A DNA stretch of 64,000 bases, taken from positions 868,001 through 932,000 of the forward strand of contig NC_009042.1 of the NCBI RefSeq assembly GCF_000209165.1, given 5' to 3'. The stretch comes from Scheffersomyces stipitis CBS 6054. Lineage: Eukaryota > Ascomycota > Pichiomycetes > Serinales > Debaryomycetaceae. Position numbers and translations under genes: made by a program. This document shows positions 60,307-64,000 of this stretch, one piece after another (position 1 is the first letter of the stretch; every line of letters begins with the position of its first letter). The notes beneath the pieces were generated by a model. That model saw only the letters and a list, made by a program, of their open reading frames with translations. It was not told the origin of the DNA and made no database searches.

Positions 60307-63285
60307 ATAATTAGTATTATCAGAATGAACGTTGATGTCCTCTATGTCCATACTTAGGTCCAGGTTGTCATCTGTTAATGGATTGTGACCTGGTGCCTGT
60401 TGTTGGCCTGGAGAATCTACTTGAGTTGCTTCCTCAATTTGAGTTTGTAGAATTAGTGAAGAGTCGGGGATGTTGAGGTTGGATGTCCTCATAGACTCAG
60501 GAAAACTAATGGTCGATCCCATTTGTGATTCCCTTAATTCACTATAGTTTGTTCTACTGTTGTTTAGGAGAGAAGGTAGTCGTATTGACGTGGTCGGAGT
60601 CCTTGCGGGGGACCCACTAGGGCCATTCGTGGTCCTGGGAGTGGGTGTCGGTGTCCAGGGTTTCTTACCTGTTGACGCAGGTTTGAGGACCTTGGATCCA
60701 AGCCGGGCAGGGGTTACCGGTTGAGATTTGGAACTAGTTATGGGAGCATGCTTCAGAGGGAGCATGCTAGTAGGCCGGGAGGGAGTTACCGGTTGAGATC
60801 TTGAATTTGATTTAGGTGCATGCTTCAGAGGGAGCATGTCAGTAGTGTATTGTGGAGTATTTGGGGTGGTATCCACTTTTGAATTTTTTTGTTGTTGCTC
60901 AATCAATGTAGATGGAGCGAGTTGGGTGTCCTCGTCATTTATAGTCGAGGGTTCTTCGTCATCGGTGTAGTACACCATTTCATCGTCTTGTGTTGAAATT
61001 TCAGGGGCTTTATCGTTGTTCTTGTTAATGGCTTTCGGGGTTTCGTGACGTGATGGTGCTTGTGGTGTAGATGAAACAGTGTTTGGCCGGTTGCGTGTGG
61101 CTTCGGTCTCCTCTGCTGTAACCTCTTGTGTTGTGAGGTCCTCTATCGGGAGCACCTCGAAGCTATTCTGTTGTTGTGGGATAGTTGGTGGACTGGGGGT
61201 TGTCTTTTGTCTAGATCTTTTCGTGGGTCGACTAAAGCCATCCCCGTCTTGATTTGTAGTTCTGGGACCCGTGGTGTGGGTTATTGGATGGTTCTGTTTG
61301 TTTGGGGATGGTACCTTAGTGGGCCATTGTGTTAAGGGCCGACTTTGGAACAATGTGGTTGATTTGGGAACTGGACATCTTTTGGTAGTGTGCTTGTTGT
61401 TGTGGCATCTGAAACAGAATTGGTATGAAGAGATGATGTCAAGTTGGACGTTTTCCAAGAAGATACTCTTTCTGTTGGGAATATTGTCTGAGTTGCTGCC
61501 AATCAAGAAGAACAGGACGTGTGTAAAGTCTGCTTTTTTGTCAGTGTAATTTAAGATTGGTGCCTTTCTTATGAATTGATGTAGAATTTCGTACGGGATT
61601 CGGTCCTGTCGTCTCGAGGGTTTACGAGAAGGTAAGGATGTATCGATGTATTGAGGAATTTCAAAATCTTTTGTGTGGAACATGATGTCTAGGATGTCTC
61701 GCGGATCTGGGAAGTCCGACGAAGCTTTTATGCCAACTAGATACATGTTGGATAGTTGCTTTGGCCTTACAAGACTGAGCTGAAATTCAAAGGTGTCTTC
61801 ACTGCCCACGTAAGGTGAGTGGAAAAGTTGTTGAAATCTTTCAAGCCAAGTTGTCATGGGTGTTGATTTCTGTTGAGCCAGTTCTGGGATCCGATCCTGA
61901 GTTACTATGCTTCCGAAACGAAAATCCACATGAGTGTTATCTCTTACAATTGTATGGAACTTGTCTTTAACATCTCTCATTGTAGCGCTGAAACTTATTT
62001 CTCTAGACAATTGCTGCATTTTGTCTTTTATGTCCTTAGTGGCTTCAAATTCGTCATTTGAGCCGGGGTCGAATTGACTTTTTAAGAACTCCAAGGATTT
62101 ATGGAGTTCATTTAAAGTTTTGTTATTGTTTTGGGAGACCATGGGCCATTTGTTTGGGATAGTCTCTGTAAGGTGTTTTTCAATTATTTTGGCCATTTCC
62201 TCGGCCCGCATTGAATGCCTTTGGTCGAGATGGTCATTTTTGTTATAGAAAGCGTCTATTTGAAGACGTACGTATCTTTTCTCGTTTGAATTTCGAGCAA
62301 TCTCACCGAGTGCGGTAAGGCAGAAATCTTGGGGCACATTCCATGCCTTAAGTCTTTCTTCTTGTCCCGCCCAATTGAGATCTGAAAGGGAGTTGGCATA
62401 TTTTTGGAGATAGTAGGTGTTTGCTAATTGACGGTATTGTTCTTCTGAAAGGTGACCGGTAGTTTCGTGTAGTTCGGTCAATTGCTTACGTCTAGTTTTT
62501 GCGTCTTGAAGAATAGGTGAGGAGTCTCTGTCCACAATTACCTTTTGGAGTTGGCTAGCAGATGGGCCATTTTTTGGATTGAGTATTGGGATTGGTACTT
62601 GTTTGGCAATATTGAAGGTACGTAAACCTGTTTTGGCTGATTTGCTGGCAGTTCCTAAGATAGGGAAGATCTGATCAACATTTGGTTGAGTTGTTTTTGA
62701 ATTTTTTGAGTTTTTTGAGTTTTTTTTTGAGTTTTGTAAGTTTCCTGTATTTTTTTGGGAGTTTTGTAAATTTTCTTTGTTTTTTTGGGTTTTGGCGTTT
62801 TCATGTTGATGGTGAATAAGAAGAGAGTCTTCTTGTTCTGGTAAATCAGTTGATCTGCTGGTAGATTCTAAAGAAGTGGAAACCATTTCATTTTCATCAT
62901 TTGCAGCCATTTCCTGGTCGTGTACCTGTCCGATCACGTGATCGTGAAAATTTTTCGAAACCGAAGTTTCAAAACTGTCCATAGTGGAGCTTAATTGGGT
63001 CTGGTTCTGACTAACCAGTCCGTCCATGGGATTATCCCGTAGTTGGGCTGGTTCCTCGGAAGTAGTTGACAATGCTGTCTCGAAAGATGGCTCTAAATCG
63101 CCGTTTTCATCGGCATCTGTGGACTCGCCATCGAGGTCCATCAGATCAGGGGGTGCGACATGGTCGTGTGGATTTCGGTCAATATCCGGTGGTTTTGGCT
63201 CGTTTAAGGCTTGATTTGAAGAGCTTTCACCAGAGAAAACCCCTAGAGGTCCCTCTGGCTGATTGATGGGTCGTAGGTCGGCCAT
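60304..63285 (-). CDS. LINE ORF1 with CCHC zinc knuckle
   Basis: Nucleic-acid-binding protein of the retrotransposon particle. 993 aa from the ATG at 63285; the same frame extends to an ATG at 63312 (1002 aa) only because an intervening A-run has 11 A. The 63285 start has an A-rich, yeast-favourable context and does not depend on the A count. Acidic N-terminus, then a Lys/Asn/Ser/Gln low-complexity stretch (about 170-215). The single Cys-x2-Cys-x4-His-x4-Cys knuckle is at 624-637. A Pro/Ser/Thr-rich C-terminal third holds two 24-residue repeats. No RRM was recognised. Confidence 0.9.
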   Translation of the reverse strand: MADLRPINQPEGPLGVFSGESSSNQALNEPKPPDIDRNPHDHVAPPDLMDLDGESTDADENGDLEPSFETALSTTSEEPAQLRDNPMDGLVSQNQTQLSSTMDSFETSVSKNFHDHVIGQVHDQEMAANDENEMVSTSLESTSRSTDLPEQEDSLLIHHQHENAKTQKNKENLQNSQKNTGNLQNSKKNSKNSKNSKTTQPNVDQIFPILGTASKSAKTGLRTFNIAKQVPIPILNPKNGPSASQLQKVIVDRDSSPILQDAKTRRKQLTELHETTGHLSEEQYRQLANTYYLQKYANSLSDLNWAGQEERLKAWNVPQDFCLTALGEIARNSNEKRYVRLQIDAFYNKNDHLDQRHSMRAEEMAKIIEKHLTETIPNKWPMVSQNNNKTLNELHKSLEFLKSQFDPGSNDEFEATKDIKDKMQQLSREISFSATMRDVKDKFHTIVRDNTHVDFRFGSIVTQDRIPELAQQKSTPMTTWLERFQQLFHSPYVGSEDTFEFQLSLVRPKQLSNMYLVGIKASSDFPDPRDILDIMFHTKDFEIPQYIDTSLPSRKPSRRQDRIPYEILHQFIRKAPILNYTDKKADFTHVLFFLIGSNSDNIPNRKSIFLENVQLDIISSYQFCFRCHNNKHTTKRCPVPKSTTLFQSRPLTQWPTKVPSPNKQNHPITHTTGPRTTNQDGDGFSRPTKRSRQKTTPSPPTIPQQQNSFEVLPIEDLTTQEVTAEETEATRNRPNTVSSTPQAPSRHETPKAINKNNDKAPEISTQDDEMVYYTDDEEPSTINDEDTQLAPSTLIEQQQKNSKVDTTPNTPQYTTDMLPLKHAPKSNSRSQPVTPSRPTSMLPLKHAPITSSKSQPVTPARLGSKVLKPASTGKKPWTPTPTPRTTNGPSGSPARTPTTSIRLPSLLNNSRTNYSELRESQMGSTISFPESMRTSNLNIPDSSLILQTQIEEATQVDSPGQQQAPGHNPLTDDNLDLSMDIEDINVHSDNTNY
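60711..60842 (-). repeat. Two 72-bp in-frame repeats in ORF1
   Basis: GTTACCGGTTGAGAT recurs at 60713 and 60785, offset 72 bp. Each unit encodes a 24-residue segment containing Met-Leu-Pro-Leu-Lys-His-Ala-Pro and Ser-Gln-Pro-Val-Thr-Pro. The copies differ by several substitutions. Confidence 0.85.
62695..62800 (-). repeat. Slippage-prone A-rich low-complexity tract in ORF1
   Basis: Plus-strand T-rich repeats of the type GAGTTTTT and GTTTTGTAA encode a run of Lys, Asn, Ser and Gln in ORF1. Several 6-8-nt homopolymers occur without breaking the frame. Confidence 0.7.
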
Positions 63286-63480
63286 TTTTTTTTTTAACGT
63301 AGTGGCATACATTGAACATACTAACCCATATAAACAGCTATAAACTAGAGATAAAGGCCATTATCACCCAATGTAGCATCGGCCATTTTTTTTTTAACGT
63401 AGTGGCATACATTGAACATACTAACCCATATAAACAGCTATAAACTAGAGATAAAGGCCATTATCATCCAATGTAGCATG
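63279..63480. repeat. Two tandem ~100-bp copies of a LINE 3' tail
   Basis: Units 63279-63379 and 63380-63480 are identical apart from one substitution (C/T at about 63367/63467), one T in the homopolymer (T11 at 63285-63295, T10 at 63386-63395) and C/G at the unit edge. The part next to the homopolymer (ACGTAGTGGCAT on plus) matches the 3' end of the left LINE (ACGAAATGGCAT). The units are therefore LINE 3' tails, not an unrelated promoter repeat. Confidence 0.85.
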
Positions 63481-63586
63481 GGCCAACCAAGAGGAAACCC
63501 AAAGGATGAAAACCTCTGAAGAAGGCGCATAAAAACCGAAACCTAATTAAAGGTATAAGAGCCTAAGAATAGGCGAAGTAGAAATT

Positions 63587-63618
63587 AAAAGTCTAGAAAT
63601 TGAAAAGTCTAGAAATTA
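63587..63618. repeat. Two 16-bp direct repeats in the right LINE 3' UTR
   Basis: AAAAGTCTAGAAATT(G/A) twice in direct succession, just downstream of the ORF2 stop in element orientation. Confidence 0.8.
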
Positions 63619-63658
63619 AAAAGTAATGAAAGTGAACAGTAATAAAATTGAAAATACT

Positions 63659-64000
63659 TTAATAATGTCGAGCCTGAAAAACCGATACCCATGAACTGAG
63701 AAAGGACAGAGAATAACATACTCTATCCTCATTCGTTCGTCGAAGGCGCAAGGAATGCACCGCATGGAGGTATTGGTTAAAAGATAAATAGGCTGACTCT
63801 GGATGTTGGGAATTTCCCATGTAATTCTGGAGAAGAAAATCTTCGTCCTGGGGTCCAATCAAGGCCCTAACGATACGACTCACTTGACAATTTTGATAAG
63901 TATGGTGAAAGAATTGTGTGTTTGTAATTTGTTGTAGGCAAAGTTTGCATTCGACTGGTACTTCAGAAGTATCATGGTAGTCCCTATGGCCTAAATGAAC
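63659..64000 (-). CDS. LINE ORF2 C-terminus of the right element (partial)
   Basis: Frame open from the window edge at 64000 to TAA at 63659-63661, 113 codons. Its opening Val-His-Leu-Gly-His-Arg-Asp matches the left ORF2 exactly. The Cys-x2-Cys-x11-His-x4-Cys knuckle is kept, with the Gln-Phe-Phe-His-His core. The end has Ala-Tyr-Leu-Ser-x-Asn-Gln-Tyr-Leu and Leu-Ser-Ser-Trp-Val-Ser as in the left element. Roughly half the residues are identical by eye. No stop or frameshift in the visible part. Confidence 0.85.
   Translation of the reverse strand, partial: VHLGHRDYHDTSEVPVECKLCLQQITNTQFFHHTYQNCQVSRIVRALIGPQDEDFLLQNYMGNSQHPESAYLSFNQYLHAVHSLRLRRTNEDRVCYSLSFLSSWVSVFQARHY

Larger units (their letters stand above)
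56509..63284 (-). mobile_element. Full-coding non-LTR retrotransposon (LINE, L1/Zorro-like), left element
   Basis: Oriented right to left. The 3' end is an A13 tract (minus strand; T13 at 56509-56521), preceded by a 196-nt 3' UTR (56522-56717). Two long uninterrupted ORFs, zinc-knuckle ORF1 and endonuclease/RT ORF2, give the L1-clade layout known from Candida Zorro elements. The 5' boundary is set where sequence shared with the neighbour's 3' tail stops, right at the ORF1 start codon. So the element has no 5' UTR of its own, or is slightly 5' truncated. No target-site duplication could be found in the window. Confidence 0.9.
63386..64000 (-). mobile_element. Second, diverged LINE, 3' end only (continues beyond window)
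   Basis: Same orientation as the left element. 3' end is the A10 tract (T10 at 63386-63395), with a 263-nt 3' UTR (63396-63658) and the C-terminus of ORF2. The 3' UTR shares with the left element the block AGGTTTT(T/C)ATCCT and a following TTTCCT, plus the ATGCCA(T/C)T(T/A)CGT end. Coding similarity is clear but far from identical, so this is a different subfamily and not a duplicate of the left element. Confidence 0.85.

Noticed and set aside
63279..63480. Tandem monomer promoter of mouse-L1 type
   Set aside because: The two units first looked like promoter monomers, but their ends match LINE 3' tails with poly(A), so tail copies explain them better.

Overview
The window is nuclear DNA of a budding yeast, almost certainly a CUG-clade (Ser1) species close to Scheffersomyces stipitis. 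Most protein genes are intronless ORFs with clear Saccharomyces/Candida counterparts. The tRNA genes are eukaryotic. A CTG codon at 24-26 sits where I recall serine in other Ssd1 proteins. The species name is inferred from protein character, not from a database match.

From 1 to 38.5 kb is ordinary, dense, conserved housekeeping sequence. In order: SSD1 (5' end outside the window), a three-repeat protein of unknown function, FOL2, HER2, MES1 (cytosolic MetRS), a 78-aa small ORF, PSD2, SRP101, tRNA-Ser(GCU) with a 10-nt intron, YIP1, MSM1 (mitochondrial MetRS), YTA7, SPT4, COX18, an unknown lysine-rich-tailed protein, a VID30/GID1-like SPRY-LisH-CTLH protein, BUD32, a Zn2Cys6 regulator and a 184-aa probable mitochondrial protein. 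Several serve mitochondrial biogenesis (HER2, MSM1, COX18). Divergent promoters repeatedly carry RTCACRTG E-box sites.

From 38.5 to 56.5 kb gene density falls. This part holds tRNA-Val(AAC), a possible gene relic, and a tandem family of three four-TM MARVEL-like membrane proteins (41.3, 43.7 and 46.1 kb) that share promoter blocks. It also holds a secreted RNase T2 (RNY1), SAH1, and a GATA factor of the GAT1/GLN3 type. Gene-poor stretches lie between them.

From 56.5 to 64 kb are two non-LTR retrotransposons (LINEs, L1/Zorro-like) in the same orientation, head to tail, with their 3' poly(A) ends pointing toward the gene-rich side. The left one has two intact ORFs: a zinc-knuckle ORF1 and an endonuclease/RT ORF2, joined by a stop-restart TAAGATG. 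The right one is a clearly diverged relative whose ORF2 C-terminus and 3' UTR are in view. The poly(A) of the right element abuts a 100-bp extra copy of its own 3' tail. That copy in turn runs, through a second poly(A), straight into the ORF1 start codon of the left element. The layout resembles the Drosophila HeT-A/TART arrays (5' tags made from a neighbour's 3' end, oligo(A) toward the centromere). This is the most interesting signal in the window. That the right side faces a telomere is an inference.
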